Below are positions 44,231-51,923 of a DNA stretch of 64,000 nucleotides, one piece after another. Source of the stretch: Sphingomonas sp. (GTDB lineage: Bacteria; Pseudomonadota; Alphaproteobacteria; Sphingomonadales; Sphingomonadaceae); the NCBI RefSeq assembly GCF_030145815.1, contig NZ_JAIXHL010000006.1, forward strand, positions 1 to 64,000, written 5' to 3'. The translations under genes were made by a program, and so were the position numbers. Under the pieces are notes generated by a model. The model saw nothing but the letters and a program-made list of their open reading frames with translations, did no database searches and had not been told where the DNA came from. Position 1 is the first letter of the stretch, and each line of letters opens with the position of its first letter.

Positions 44231-44674
44231 ATGCAGGTTCCGCACAACGCGATGGTCGTGGTCGCCGATGGCCGCAAGATGCTGTTCCTGAGGAACGAGG
44301 GCGACGACGTCCATCTCAACCTTCAGGTCGAGCGCAAGCGTGAGCAGGACAACCCGCCCGACCGCGAGCAGGGGACCGACACGCCAGGCCGGAGCTTCTC
44401 AAGCGTGGGTCCGGGGCGCAGCGCCTATGAGGAGACCGATTTCCACCAGTTGGAGGAAGACCGTTTTGCTGCGGAAACGGCCGAGCTGCTGAAGAAGCGC
44501 GCGCTCAACAATGATTTCGAATCGCTGATCATCGTTGCACCGCCGCGCACGCTGGGCGAGCTGCGCAAACATTATCACAAGGAGGTGAGCTTGCGCCTGA
44601 CTGCTGAGATCGACAAGACGCTGACCGGGCATCCGATCCCGGACATCGAACAGGCGCTGGTCGACGCCGACTGA
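44231..44674 (+). CDS. Host-attachment-family protein
   Basis: Protein of 147 aa from ATG 44231; ATG 44228 is one codon earlier, GAGGAGAG precedes both. It starts MQVPHNAMVVVADGRKMLFLRNEGDD. The 'Host_attach' (PF10116-like) pattern is seen: VVVADGRKMLFLRN..., QLEEDRFAAETAELLKKRA, and FESLIIVAPPRTLGELRKHYHKEV. The family is similar to bacterial release-factor-like (baeRF) proteins. The name comes from Agrobacterium and does not establish a function. The gene is divergent from serS by 89 bases. Confidence 0.85.
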   Translation: MQVPHNAMVVVADGRKMLFLRNEGDDVHLNLQVERKREQDNPPDREQGTDTPGRSFSSVGPGRSAYEETDFHQLEEDRFAAETAELLKKRALNNDFESLIIVAPPRTLGELRKHYHKEVSLRLTAEIDKTLTGHPIPDIEQALVDAD

Positions 44675-44692
44675 GCCGGGTCGCCGCGGCGC

Positions 44693-45877
44693 TTATTCAG
44701 CCGCCGCGGCGTCCTTTGCCTTGCGGTTCTGGAACCGCTTGCGCACCACCAACGCGGCTGCGGCGGCGCCGAACAGCAGCACCATCGGCGGCGCGGGAAC
44801 CGGGTCGGGACCACCCGACGAACTGCTGGTGCCGCTCGACGTTCCCGACGAGGTCGAGCTGCTGGTCGAGGTGCTCCACCCGCTCGACGTGCTCCACCCG
44901 CTCGAGGTCGAGGACGACACATCGCCCGACGACGAAGCCGAGGTCGACGAGGCCGAGGAGTTGGACGACGAGGTCGAGACGTCGCCCGACGAGCTGGCCG
45001 AGGTCGAGGTCGACGACGACACATCGCCCGATGACGATGCCGAGGTCGAGGACGACACGTCACCCGATGACGAGGCCGATGACGACACGTTACCGCTCGA
45101 CGAGGACGACACGTCGCCCGAAGAACCGCCCGAGGCCGAACTGGTCGACGAGGACGAGCCACCCGACGAGGTCGAGCTGGACGATGCGCCCGACGAGGTC
45201 GAGGAAGACGAGCCGCCGGTTGACGAAGACACGTCACCCGACGAACCGCCGGACGAGGTCGAAGAGGACGAACCACCCGTCGAGGACGAAACGTCACCCG
45301 AAGAGGTCGAGCTGACCGCGCCGCTGGAGGTGGACGAGCCGCCGGTCGAGGTTGACGAGCCGCCCGTCGAAGTGGAGCCCCCCGAGGTCGAGGTCGAACC
45401 GCCGCTGGTGCTGCTGGTCGAGGAAATCACGATGCCGCCGCTGCCCGAAGCGCCGCTGCCGCCGCTCGATCCGCCGAAGAAGCCGCCCGCGAAGAAGCCG
45501 CCGACGAAACCGCCGCTGCTGCCGCCGGTCACTGCCGCGGCTGCGCCACCACCGCCGCCGCCGCCGCCACCGACGACCGGCATTTCACCGCTCGATCCGT
45601 AAGTGGGCGGGGGCAGGGGAATGGCAGTACCCTGCGTCGTGACGGTCAGAACCTGGGGCTGGCATTGCGCGGTCGTGGTGACCGTGCGGCGCACGACACG
45701 TTTGCGCAGCGGGCGCTTGACCACGCGGCGCTGCACGACGCCCTGCTTTACCGACTGACGCTGCTGCTGATAGCCGCGCTCGGCACGGGTTTCGGCGACA
45801 TGCACCGCGCCGCCGCCAACGACGGCACCGCCGCATGCGCAAGCGCACAGTTTTGCCAAGGCCATCCGAACCGACAT
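44693..45877 (-). CDS. Ser/Gly/Thr-repeat surface protein with PEP-CTERM-like tail
   Basis: Protein of 394 aa from ATG 45877 (MSVRMALAKLCACACGG). A basic region follows the signal-like start (VVKRPLRKRVVRRTV), then GG-rich stretches. About 190 residues (150-340) are built of SSGDVSSS/TSTS-type repeats: GDVS occurs seven times and GNVS once. The C-terminus has PDPVPAPPMVLLFGAAAAALVVRKR, the shape of a PEP-CTERM/VPAP exosortase sorting signal: Pro-rich motif, hydrophobic helix, Arg tail. It is probably an exported, modified extracellular protein. No exosortase or EPS genes lie in the window. The repeat DNA is prone to slippage, so its length may vary. Confidence 0.7.
   Translation of the reverse strand: MSVRMALAKLCACACGGAVVGGGAVHVAETRAERGYQQQRQSVKQGVVQRRVVKRPLRKRVVRRTVTTTAQCQPQVLTVTTQGTAIPLPPPTYGSSGEMPVVGGGGGGGGGAAAAVTGGSSGGFVGGFFAGGFFGGSSGGSGASGSGGIVISSTSSTSGGSTSTSGGSTSTGGSSTSTGGSSTSSGAVSSTSSGDVSSSTGGSSSSTSSGGSSGDVSSSTGGSSSSTSSGASSSSTSSGGSSSSTSSASGGSSGDVSSSSSGNVSSSASSSGDVSSSTSASSSGDVSSSTSTSASSSGDVSTSSSNSSASSTSASSSGDVSSSTSSGWSTSSGWSTSTSSSTSSGTSSGTSSSSGGPDPVPAPPMVLLFGAAAAALVVRKRFQNRKAKDAAAAE
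44900..45350 (-). repeat. Tandem Ser-Gly-Asp-Val repeat region
   Basis: Imperfect tandem units of about 12-45 bases built on SSGDVSS/T codons. On the plus strand the recurrent core is GACGACACGTCGCCCGA with variations. It is coding in the minus-strand protein, and the unit differs in copy number between neighbours, so replication slippage is expected. It is not a CRISPR array; the units are contiguous and carry no spacers. Confidence 0.75.
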
Positions 45878-46286
45878 TCTGCTTCTCTCTTGTCCCCGGC
45901 CGCCGAGGAGTGCGCTACGCACCCGTTTGGCGGGTCATTGCCCTAGAAGTGCAGAACAAAGTATTAAGTGCAATGTCATTAACCATGGTTTCGCGTTGAT
46001 CGGTGCCATTATTTGCAGGGGCATCGGATCATCTATGGTTAATGTGCCTTAAGGGGACGGAATGGGCGCGATCGGTTAATCTATGCTTAACCGGCGTGGC
46101 GAGTTTAGCGTGATAAAACTGCGACTTGGTTCAGCCGCATGTAATTTCCCGCATGCCAAGAACGGCTTGGCGCACGAATCTGTGGATTCGGTAGCTTGTG
46201 ATACCCAATCTGCCCCGATATAGGGCGCGCCGGGGATAAGGGGATTGAGAGTGGCGCAGCCATCCGATCCCGTTGTGGAGTGTGGG
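45878..46286. promoter_or_regulatory. Intergenic region with CtrA-type boxes
   Basis: 409 bases with no gene. It holds TTAACCAT (45979-45986), ATGGTTAA (46035-46042), TTAATGTGCCTTAA (46039-46052, a 6-base spacer) and the exact CtrA full site TTAA-N7-TTAAC at 46076-46091, which is also a 7-bp inverted repeat CGGTTAA/TTAACCG (46073-46093). The composition is more AT-rich than its neighbours. It serves the divergent Ser-rich protein and dksA. The CtrA assignment is by consensus only. Confidence 0.5.
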
Positions 46287-46748
46287 ATGGCGACCGTTTT
46301 CGATCACCGCGACGATCCTGAAAAACCCGTCGCCGCGAACGATTTGCCTGACGGCTATCGTCCGACCGCCGACGAGCCGTTCATGAACGCGCGCCAGCAG
46401 CAATATTTTCGCGAGAAGCTCCTGGCATGGAAGGATGCGATCCACCGCGAGGCGGCGGGGACGCTCAACCAGCTTCAGATCGATTCGCTGCGCGAAGCCG
46501 ACCTGACCGATCGCGCGTCGAGCGAGACCGACTGGTCGATCGAGCTGCGCACCCGCGATCGCCAGCGTAAGCTAATCTCCAAGATCGACGCCGCGCTGCG
46601 CCGGATCGAAGAAGGCGAATATGGCTATTGCGAGGTGACCGGTGAGCCGATCAGCCTCGCCCGGCTGGAAGCCCGTCCGATCGCGACCATGACCGTCGAG
46701 GCGCAGGAGCGCCACGAGCGGAACGAAAAGGTCTCCCGCGAAGAGTGA
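46287..46748 (+). CDS. dksA: RNA polymerase-binding regulator DksA
   Basis: Acts with ppGpp in the RNA polymerase secondary channel to alter rRNA and amino-acid promoter output. The 153-aa protein from ATG 46287 (MATVFDHRDDPEKPVAAND) has the coiled-coil arm with LNQLQIDSLREADLTDRASSETDWSIELRTRDRQRKLISKIDAALRRIEEGEYGYCEVTGEPI (split over about 58-120) and the globular end SLARLEARPIATMTVEAQERHERNEK. Only one of the four zinc-finger Cys remains (YGYCEVTGEPI), the usual condition in many alphaproteobacteria. The coiled-coil tip DLTDRASSE carries the DxxDxA motif. Upstream lies the CtrA-type region. Confidence 0.95.
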   Translation: MATVFDHRDDPEKPVAANDLPDGYRPTADEPFMNARQQQYFREKLLAWKDAIHREAAGTLNQLQIDSLREADLTDRASSETDWSIELRTRDRQRKLISKIDAALRRIEEGEYGYCEVTGEPISLARLEARPIATMTVEAQERHERNEKVSREE

Positions 46749-46834
46749 AACTGGCTTTGTCGGCGCCGAATTAACGGTTTCGATAACCATTGCTGCTCTA
46801 AACTGCGCGCGTAACACGTGAGCACGAGCGGCAG

Positions 46835-47206
46835 ATGGACCAGTTCTCTTCCGATCCCTTCAGCGGACGCTTCAGCGACGATCCGGCGAGTCAGCGCAAT
46901 GCCGCGCGCGACAGCCTGTTTCTCGCGGCGACGTTGCGCATCGATGGGGTCGAAGTGTCGGTCCGCGTCCGCAACATCTCGGCCGGCGGTTTGATGGCGG
47001 AATATGCCGACCGGGTCGATTCGGGCATGCCGGTTGAGATCAATGTGCGTGGGGTCGGCTGGATCCGCGGTCATGTCGCCTGGAGCGCGGAAGGCCGGAT
47101 CGGCATCGCGTTCGACCGCCCGATCGATCCGCTGCTGGCGCGCAAGCCGGTCGGCCATGGCAGCAGCACGCCGCACTTCGCGAAGCCGCATATTTTTCGG
47201 GGTTGA
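46835..47206 (+). CDS. PilZ-domain protein
   Basis: Protein of 123 aa with ATG 46835. Core PilZ sequence: SQRNAARDSLFLAATLRIDGVEVSVRVRNISAGGLMAEYADRVDSGMPVEINVRGVGWIRGHVAWSAEGRIGIAFDRPID (split, residues 20-105). PilZ c-di-GMP sites need RxxxR and [D/N]xSxxG. NISAGG is present; the RxxxR is altered to RNAAR (residues 22-26), a plausible match. It may bind c-di-GMP. An AT-rich element TTAACGGTTT...ATAACCAT (46771-46790) precedes it, another CtrA-like site. Confidence 0.85.
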   Translation: MDQFSSDPFSGRFSDDPASQRNAARDSLFLAATLRIDGVEVSVRVRNISAGGLMAEYADRVDSGMPVEINVRGVGWIRGHVAWSAEGRIGIAFDRPIDPLLARKPVGHGSSTPHFAKPHIFRG

Positions 47207-47296
47207 GCCGCAGACCAGTGCGGCGTTGCGCTTGACCTCGATCGCTCCGGCGCCGAGGGGCCGCCCCGCATCAGCGGGGCAACCCGGGGTAGCGCG

Positions 47297-47452
47297 TCAG
47301 CTCAGCGCGATTTCTTCCTTGAGCTTCAGCTTGCGACGCTTCAGGTCGGCGAGGATCATCTGATCGGGTGCTGGCCGCTGCGACTCGGCGATGATCCGCC
47401 GGTCGAGTGATGCATGCTTGGCCGCAAGTGCCGAGAGATGCGCGTTTTGCAT
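47297..47452 (-). CDS. DUF465/YdcH-family small protein
   Basis: Protein of 51 aa from ATG 47452 (MQNAHLSALAAKHASLDRRI), preceded by AGGAGG. The family pattern is L..L..KHA.LD..I....ricPD...ia.LK(K/R)RKL.LK(E/D)EI, seen here as PDQMILADLKRRKLKLKEEI. These are short coiled-coil proteins of unknown function, common in proteobacteria. Divergent from a second family member at 47587. Confidence 0.88.
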   Translation of the reverse strand: MQNAHLSALAAKHASLDRRIIAESQRPAPDQMILADLKRRKLKLKEEIALS

Positions 47453-47586
47453 GGAAGCAATCCTCCTGCTCTGGTTGGGGGAAACGAAGTAAATCACGAT
47501 TCGCGGCCCATGTCGCCCCTTGCATAACTACCGTTCGACAGGGCAACGGCGACGTGCGACGGGTTGAGTCCGGGGGTGGATTGGTG

Positions 47587-47784
47587 ATGGACGAAAGCGA
47601 GATTCTGCGGCGGTTGGAGCTGCTTCGCGTCGATCATCGCGATCTTGACGCTGCCATCGAAGCGCTCGGTGCCACGACCATGCCCGATCAGCTCCAGATC
47701 GCCCGGCTGAAGAAGCGCAAATTGTTGCTGCGCGACGAAATCGCGATGCTGGAGGATCAGCTGATCCCGGACATCATCGCCTGA
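47587..47784 (+). CDS. DUF465/YdcH-family small protein, second copy
   Basis: Protein of 65 aa starting MDESEILRRLELLRVDHRDLDAAIEAL. It shares the PDQLQIARLKKRKLLLRDEIAMLED motif with the divergent gene at 47297-47452, so the two are paralogues placed head to head. ATG 47587 is used; a GTG one codon earlier is possible. It is probably a two-helix coiled coil. No function known. It precedes the DUF1465 gene on the same strand, with 95 bases between. Confidence 0.85.
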   Translation: MDESEILRRLELLRVDHRDLDAAIEALGATTMPDQLQIARLKKRKLLLRDEIAMLEDQLIPDIIA

Positions 47785-47879
47785 TCCGGCCCCGGTGCCC
47801 GCGCGATATCCGCGCCGCTTTGGGACAGCCGGGCCCCGTAAAATTCTGTTTCGTTAACGAACTCTTTCTGTCAGCGTTC

Positions 47880-48350
47880 ATGGCCATGACCGGGGAAGTG
47901 GAAACCATGCGCGTTCAGCGCGCGCTGATCGACTCGCTCTACACCGAGTCGATGCTGCTCGCCGACGAGGCGCGCGCCTATTTCGACGTGGTGGGGCGCG
48001 AACAGCGCGACATGCTCGGCGCGATGGACCGGGTGATCTTCTCGTGCGAATCGCTCAAGGTCACGACGCGGCTCATGCACAGCATCGCCTGGCTACTGAC
48101 CCAGCGTGCGGTCGCGGCGGGGGAGATCGGTCTGGGCGAGGCCCGTCACCCCTCGCGGCGGCTGGGCGAGGCTCCCGTGACCGATGCCGCCGCGCTCGAT
48201 GCGATGCCGGTGGGCGCGCAGCACCTGATCGCCGCCAGCATCGACCTGCACCGCCGCATTGCCCGGCTGGACGCCATGCAGGACGACGACGTCGCGGTGC
48301 CGGTCAGCCCGGCGCGCACGATGCTCGACCGTCTCTCCCACGCCTTCTGA
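47880..48350 (+). CDS. DUF1465-family protein
   Basis: Protein of about 156 aa. The DUF1465 signature is LIDSLYTESMLLADEARAYFDV near the N-terminus and FSCESLKVTTRLMHSIAWLLTQRA in the centre. The family is alphaproteobacterial and of unproven function; a role linked to envelope or cell-cycle control has been suggested. The start is uncertain: ATG 47880, 47886 or 47907 all lie in frame, with the best ribosome-site match (GGGGAAG) before 47907. A palindrome TTCGTTAACGAA at 47850-47861 lies just upstream. Confidence 0.8.
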   Translation: MAMTGEVETMRVQRALIDSLYTESMLLADEARAYFDVVGREQRDMLGAMDRVIFSCESLKVTTRLMHSIAWLLTQRAVAAGEIGLGEARHPSRRLGEAPVTDAAALDAMPVGAQHLIAASIDLHRRIARLDAMQDDDVAVPVSPARTMLDRLSHAF

Positions 48351-48430
48351 TCTTCGCCCTGCGATTAACCCTGTAACGCGGCACGCGTTCGGTCTATGTT
48401 CCGTCTCCGACGGAGCAGAAGGGAAGTGGC

Positions 48431-49795
48431 GTGTCGATCGAAATGCTGGTGGCTGTGGTGGTGACGCTGGTGGTCGGGGCCTTGCTCGGCTGGTTTGCGG
48501 GAAGCCGTGCGAATGCCGCCCTGCGTGCCGATCGCGATCGGCGGGAAGCGGACTTCAAGGCCGCAATCACCGACCTTGCCGCCGCTGAAGAGCGCGCGCG
48601 CGAACTCCCCGAACTGCGCGAACAACTGTCCGCGATCCGCGACCAGCGCGATGCCGCGCGGATCGAGCTGGCGGAGCTTCGCGTCAAGGCCGAGGGACTT
48701 GAGGAGCGCCTGACCGGCCAGTTCCGCGAGGTCGCGGGCACGATGCTCGCCGAAACCCAGGCCGCGTTCCTCAAGCGTGCCGAAGACCGCTTCAAGGAGT
48801 CCGAAAGCGTCGCGGGCCAGAATTTGAAGGCGCTCCTCCAGCCGGTGACCGAGCGGCTGCAGCGCTATGAGGAAGGCGTCGCCAAGGTCGAGGCCGAGCG
48901 GCGCGATGCGTTCGGCGAGCTCAAGGGCCAGATCGAACAGATGCGGATCGGGCAGGAGCGGGTGAGCCAGGAGGCCGCCAAGCTGGTCAATTCGCTGCGC
49001 AACGCCCCCAAGTCGCGCGGCCGCTGGGGCGAGCAGCAGCTGCGCAACGTGCTCGAAACCTGCGGCCTGTCCGAACACACCGACTTCATGACCGAAGTCA
49101 GTGTCGCGCACGAGGAAGGCGGGCGGCTGCGCCCCGATGCGATCGTGCGCGTTCCCGGCGGCAAGGCGCTGGTGATCGACGCCAAGGTGTCGCTCAACGC
49201 CTATCAGGACGCATTCGGCGCGGTGGACGAGCAGGAGCGCCAGACCGGCCTCGGCCAGCACGCCGCTGCAATGAAGGCGCATGTCAACGCGCTCGGCAAC
49301 AAGGCCTATTGGACGCAGTTCGACGACGCGCCCGATTATGTGATCATGTTCGTGCCGGGCGAGCACTTCCTGTCGGCGGCGCTGGAGCATGATCCGACCT
49401 TGTGGGACTTCGCGTTCGAAAAGCGCGTGTTGCTGGCGACACCGACTAATCTGATCGCGATCGCGCGCACGGTTGCGGCGGTGTGGCGGCAGGAGATGTT
49501 GGCCAAAGAAGCGCGGCAGATCGGCGCGCTGGGCAAGGAGCTGTATGACCGGCTGGCCAAGGCTCTGGGCGACCTGCGCACGGTTGGCAGCGGGCTCAAC
49601 ACGGCGGTCAAGAATTTCAACGCCTTCGCCAGCTCGCTCGAAAGCCGCGCCCTAGTGTCGGCGCGCAAGCTCAAGGAGCTCAATATCGAAACCGGCGCGC
49701 GCGAAATCGAGAGCGTGCCCCCGGTCGAACTGCTCGCCAGCCATGCGGCGAGCGTGGAACCGGAGGGCGCAGGCGAGGTGAAGGCGGCGGAGTGA
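48431..49795 (+). CDS. rmuC: DNA recombination protein RmuC
   Basis: Protein of 454 aa from GTG 48431 (GGGAAG upstream). It has an N-terminal membrane helix ([21 protein letters not shown]), a long coiled coil (about residues 30-190, Glu/Arg/Ala-rich), and a C-terminal nuclease-like domain: APKSRGRWGEQQLRNVLETCGL, RPDAIVRVPGGKALVIDAKVSL and FVPGEHFLSAAL. RmuC limits recombination between inverted repeats, probably as an endonuclease of the PD-(D/E)XK kind (the D...xAK motif, VIDAKVS). Its presence is typical of proteobacteria. No neighbours share the operon clearly. Confidence 0.93.
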   Translation: MSIEMLVAVVVTLVVGALLGWFAGSRANAALRADRDRREADFKAAITDLAAAEERARELPELREQLSAIRDQRDAARIELAELRVKAEGLEERLTGQFREVAGTMLAETQAAFLKRAEDRFKESESVAGQNLKALLQPVTERLQRYEEGVAKVEAERRDAFGELKGQIEQMRIGQERVSQEAAKLVNSLRNAPKSRGRWGEQQLRNVLETCGLSEHTDFMTEVSVAHEEGGRLRPDAIVRVPGGKALVIDAKVSLNAYQDAFGAVDEQERQTGLGQHAAAMKAHVNALGNKAYWTQFDDAPDYVIMFVPGEHFLSAALEHDPTLWDFAFEKRVLLATPTNLIAIARTVAAVWRQEMLAKEARQIGALGKELYDRLAKALGDLRTVGSGLNTAVKNFNAFASSLESRALVSARKLKELNIETGAREIESVPPVELLASHAASVEPEGAGEVKAAE

Positions 49796-49904
49796 AGGGG
49801 CGGTAAGGGCGTGGGCGACCGCTTGCGGCGTGGTGACAGGTCAGCTTGAATTGGGTGGGAAACTGTCATTGACCGTCTCATCCGGTAAGCTACACACAGA
49901 CCGT

Positions 49905-50294
49905 GTGCGAAGGCTGATCGTCCCCATAGTCGGATTGTGCGCTCTGGGCGCTTGCTCGGACAACTGCACAAACAGCGTGATTACCCGTGCCGACGACCCA
50001 ACGGGGACGCGTAGTGCGGTAATCTTCAACCGCGATTGCGGTGCTACTACGGGCTTCTCCACGCAAATCTCTATTATTGAGAAGGGGGAGCAGCTCTCCG
50101 GCGGTGGTAACACGTTTCGGGCCGATGACGATCATGGGGCCGCAACCGTCGGGGCTTGGGGTGGCCCGTGGGCAGAAATGAAATGGCTAGCGCCTGACCA
50201 CCTATTAATTCGCTACGCGTCCAACTCGCGCATCTTCGAACAAGATCATGCGGTGGCGGGCGTTAAAATAAGCTATCAGCAAGTCCGTCGCTGA
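49905..50294 (+). CDS. Small lipoprotein, DUF5412-like
   Basis: Protein of 129 aa from GTG 49905 (MRRLIVPIVGLCALGACSDN, lipobox LGAC with Cys at 17). The frame is open to 49830, but that extension lacks a signal. The mature part contains ADDPTGTRSAVIFNRDCGATTGFSTQISI, resembling what I remember of DUF5412 proteins (DCGATTGFSTxVSI). The ribosome site is weak, so the start is uncertain. Codon use is a little more AT-rich than the neighbours (ATTAATTCG, AAAATAAGC), suggesting late arrival. Location would be the inner or outer membrane, facing the periplasm. Function unknown. Confidence 0.6.
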   Translation: MRRLIVPIVGLCALGACSDNCTNSVITRADDPTGTRSAVIFNRDCGATTGFSTQISIIEKGEQLSGGGNTFRADDDHGAATVGAWGGPWAEMKWLAPDHLLIRYASNSRIFEQDHAVAGVKISYQQVRR

Positions 50295-50342
50295 TCGGCA
50301 GCAATGGATTGGAAAGCCGACGGGCGGCTCTATCAATCCGCT

Positions 50343-51923
50343 CTAGCTTAACGGCAACGCCAGTGTCTGCGGGCACAACGCGCGCGGGGCGGGGCGGTGC
50401 GACACCAGGATCAAGCCTGTCCCGGTCGTATCCAACCACGCATCGAGCCGTGTGACCAAATCCGCCTCGGTCGCCGGGTCGAGACCCTCGCTAGGCTCGT
50501 CCGCGACCAGCCACGGCCGCTGCGCCAGCAGCGCGCGGGCGAGCGACAGGCGCTTCTGCTCGCCGCCGGACAGGGTTCCGCCCGCTTCGCCGATCGGAGT
50601 GTTTAGCCCGTCCGGCATGGCGCGTACGCGGTCGGCCAGGCACACCGTTTCGAGCGCTCCCCACATCGCGGCATCGTCGATACCCGGGCGGGCAAGGCGG
50701 AGATTGTCGCCGATGGTTCCGGCGACCAGCTGCGGGGATTGCGGGGCGAGCGCGAATTGGGACGCGAGGTCCGCAGCCGCTATCTCCGCTACCGAAGCGC
50801 CACCGACTGCGAGCGGGAGGGACGCGGAACGCAGCCCGGCTAGCGTCTCGATCAGCGTCGTCTTGCCGCTTCCCGAGGGACCCGTGATCGCAATCCGTTC
50901 GCCGGGTGCGACCTCGACCGATCCGATACGCAGCGGGAGGGCGGCAGCGCCGGGTTGCGGCGGCGGCTCCGACGCAATGTCTGCGAGGGCGGCGACACGC
51001 TCCAGCCCCTCGGCCACCACTGCCTCACGCAGGGCGCTGCGCACCCGCACCGCCAGCGCCTCGCTCCCCGAAAATGCCGCCAGCGTGGCCAGGGCGGCGA
51101 GCGCCGGTCCGTGCTCCGCGAGCAACAGCACGACCACCGACAGCACCGTGCTCCACAGCGCGACGCCGCCGTTCAGCGCCGCCTCGCCCCGCGCCAGCCC
51201 GCGCCGGGCCCGGTCGAGCGCCGCCAGATCATCCGCCAGCGCCGCCTCGACCCGGTGGGCCAGGCCATAAGCGATGATCTCGGGTCGCGCGGCGGCCAGT
51301 TCGACATAGCGGTCGCGCACGCGGCCCCGTGCCTGTGCGGCCGCGCTGGCCGGCCCCACGCTCAACCGCCGCGCCAGCGCCGCCCCGACGATCATACCAA
51401 CAGTTGCGAGCAGCACGAACGCCGCCGCCGCGCGCCATCCCGACAGCGCGATACAGCCGGTCGCGATCACCCCGCCGACCAGTGCGCCGGGTAGGGCAGA
51501 GCGGCGCACCACCAGATCCTCGATCGCTTCGATATCGTCGATCAGCCGCGCGCTGGCTTCACCACTGGCAAGATCGGGCACCTTACGTGGATCGGCGGCG
51601 GCGAGCGTGCCGAACAACCGCGCGCGTAGTCCTGCCATCGCGGTCAGCGCCGCGCCATGGCTGGTCAGCCGCTCGCCATAGCGGGCGGCGGTGCGCGCAA
51701 TCGCCAGCGCGCGGATCGCCGCGCTGGGCAACAGATAGTTGAACGCGGTGACCGCCGCCGCGCCGCCGGCCCCAGCAATCGCCGCGCCGGTCAAGAACCA
51801 GCCCGATATGCCGAGCAGAGCAACCGACGCTGCCGCAGCGATGCCCGCCAGGAGGAGCGCCCAGCCAAGCCCAACACGGCGGCCAACCCCCAGTTGCGCT
51901 GCGACCCGATCCAGCTTGCTCAC
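50343..51923 (-). CDS. cydC: Thiol reductant ABC exporter subunit CydC
   Basis: Together with CydD exports glutathione and cysteine to the periplasm, needed for cytochrome bd assembly. The 526-aa protein starts at GTG 51923 (MSKLDRVAAQLG), has a transmembrane ABC domain (about six helices up to residue 300) and an ATPase domain: Walker A TGPSGSGKTTLIETLAG, signature GGTLSGGEQKRLSLARALL and Walker B PWLVADEPSEGLD. The start overlaps the cydD stop (GTGA). The cydD-cydC order is that of E. coli. Divergent from cydABX. Confidence 0.94.
   Translation of the reverse strand: MSKLDRVAAQLGVGRRVGLGWALLLAGIAAAASVALLGISGWFLTGAAIAGAGGAAAVTAFNYLLPSAAIRALAIARTAARYGERLTSHGAALTAMAGLRARLFGTLAAADPRKVPDLASGEASARLIDDIEAIEDLVVRRSALPGALVGGVIATGCIALSGWRAAAAFVLLATVGMIVGAALARRLSVGPASAAAQARGRVRDRYVELAAARPEIIAYGLAHRVEAALADDLAALDRARRGLARGEAALNGGVALWSTVLSVVVLLLAEHGPALAALATLAAFSGSEALAVRVRSALREAVVAEGLERVAALADIASEPPPQPGAAALPLRIGSVEVAPGERIAITGPSGSGKTTLIETLAGLRSASLPLAVGGASVAEIAAADLASQFALAPQSPQLVAGTIGDNLRLARPGIDDAAMWGALETVCLADRVRAMPDGLNTPIGEAGGTLSGGEQKRLSLARALLAQRPWLVADEPSEGLDPATEADLVTRLDAWLDTTGTGLILVSHRPAPRALCPQTLALPLS

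Noticed and set aside
44900..45350. Possible CRISPR array
   Set aside because: Contiguous coding repeats with variable unit length and no spacers.
44721..45602. Plus-strand frame of Glu/Val/Asp/Pro repeats
   Set aside because: It looks protein-like (EVDEPPVEV repeats) but is the complement of Ser-codon repeats. The minus strand has a signal-like start and PEP-CTERM-like tail, so it is the coding one.
47850..47861. Palindrome TTCGTTAACGAA before the DUF1465 gene
   Set aside because: Only 12 bp and one copy. It may be a regulator site, but I cannot separate it from chance.
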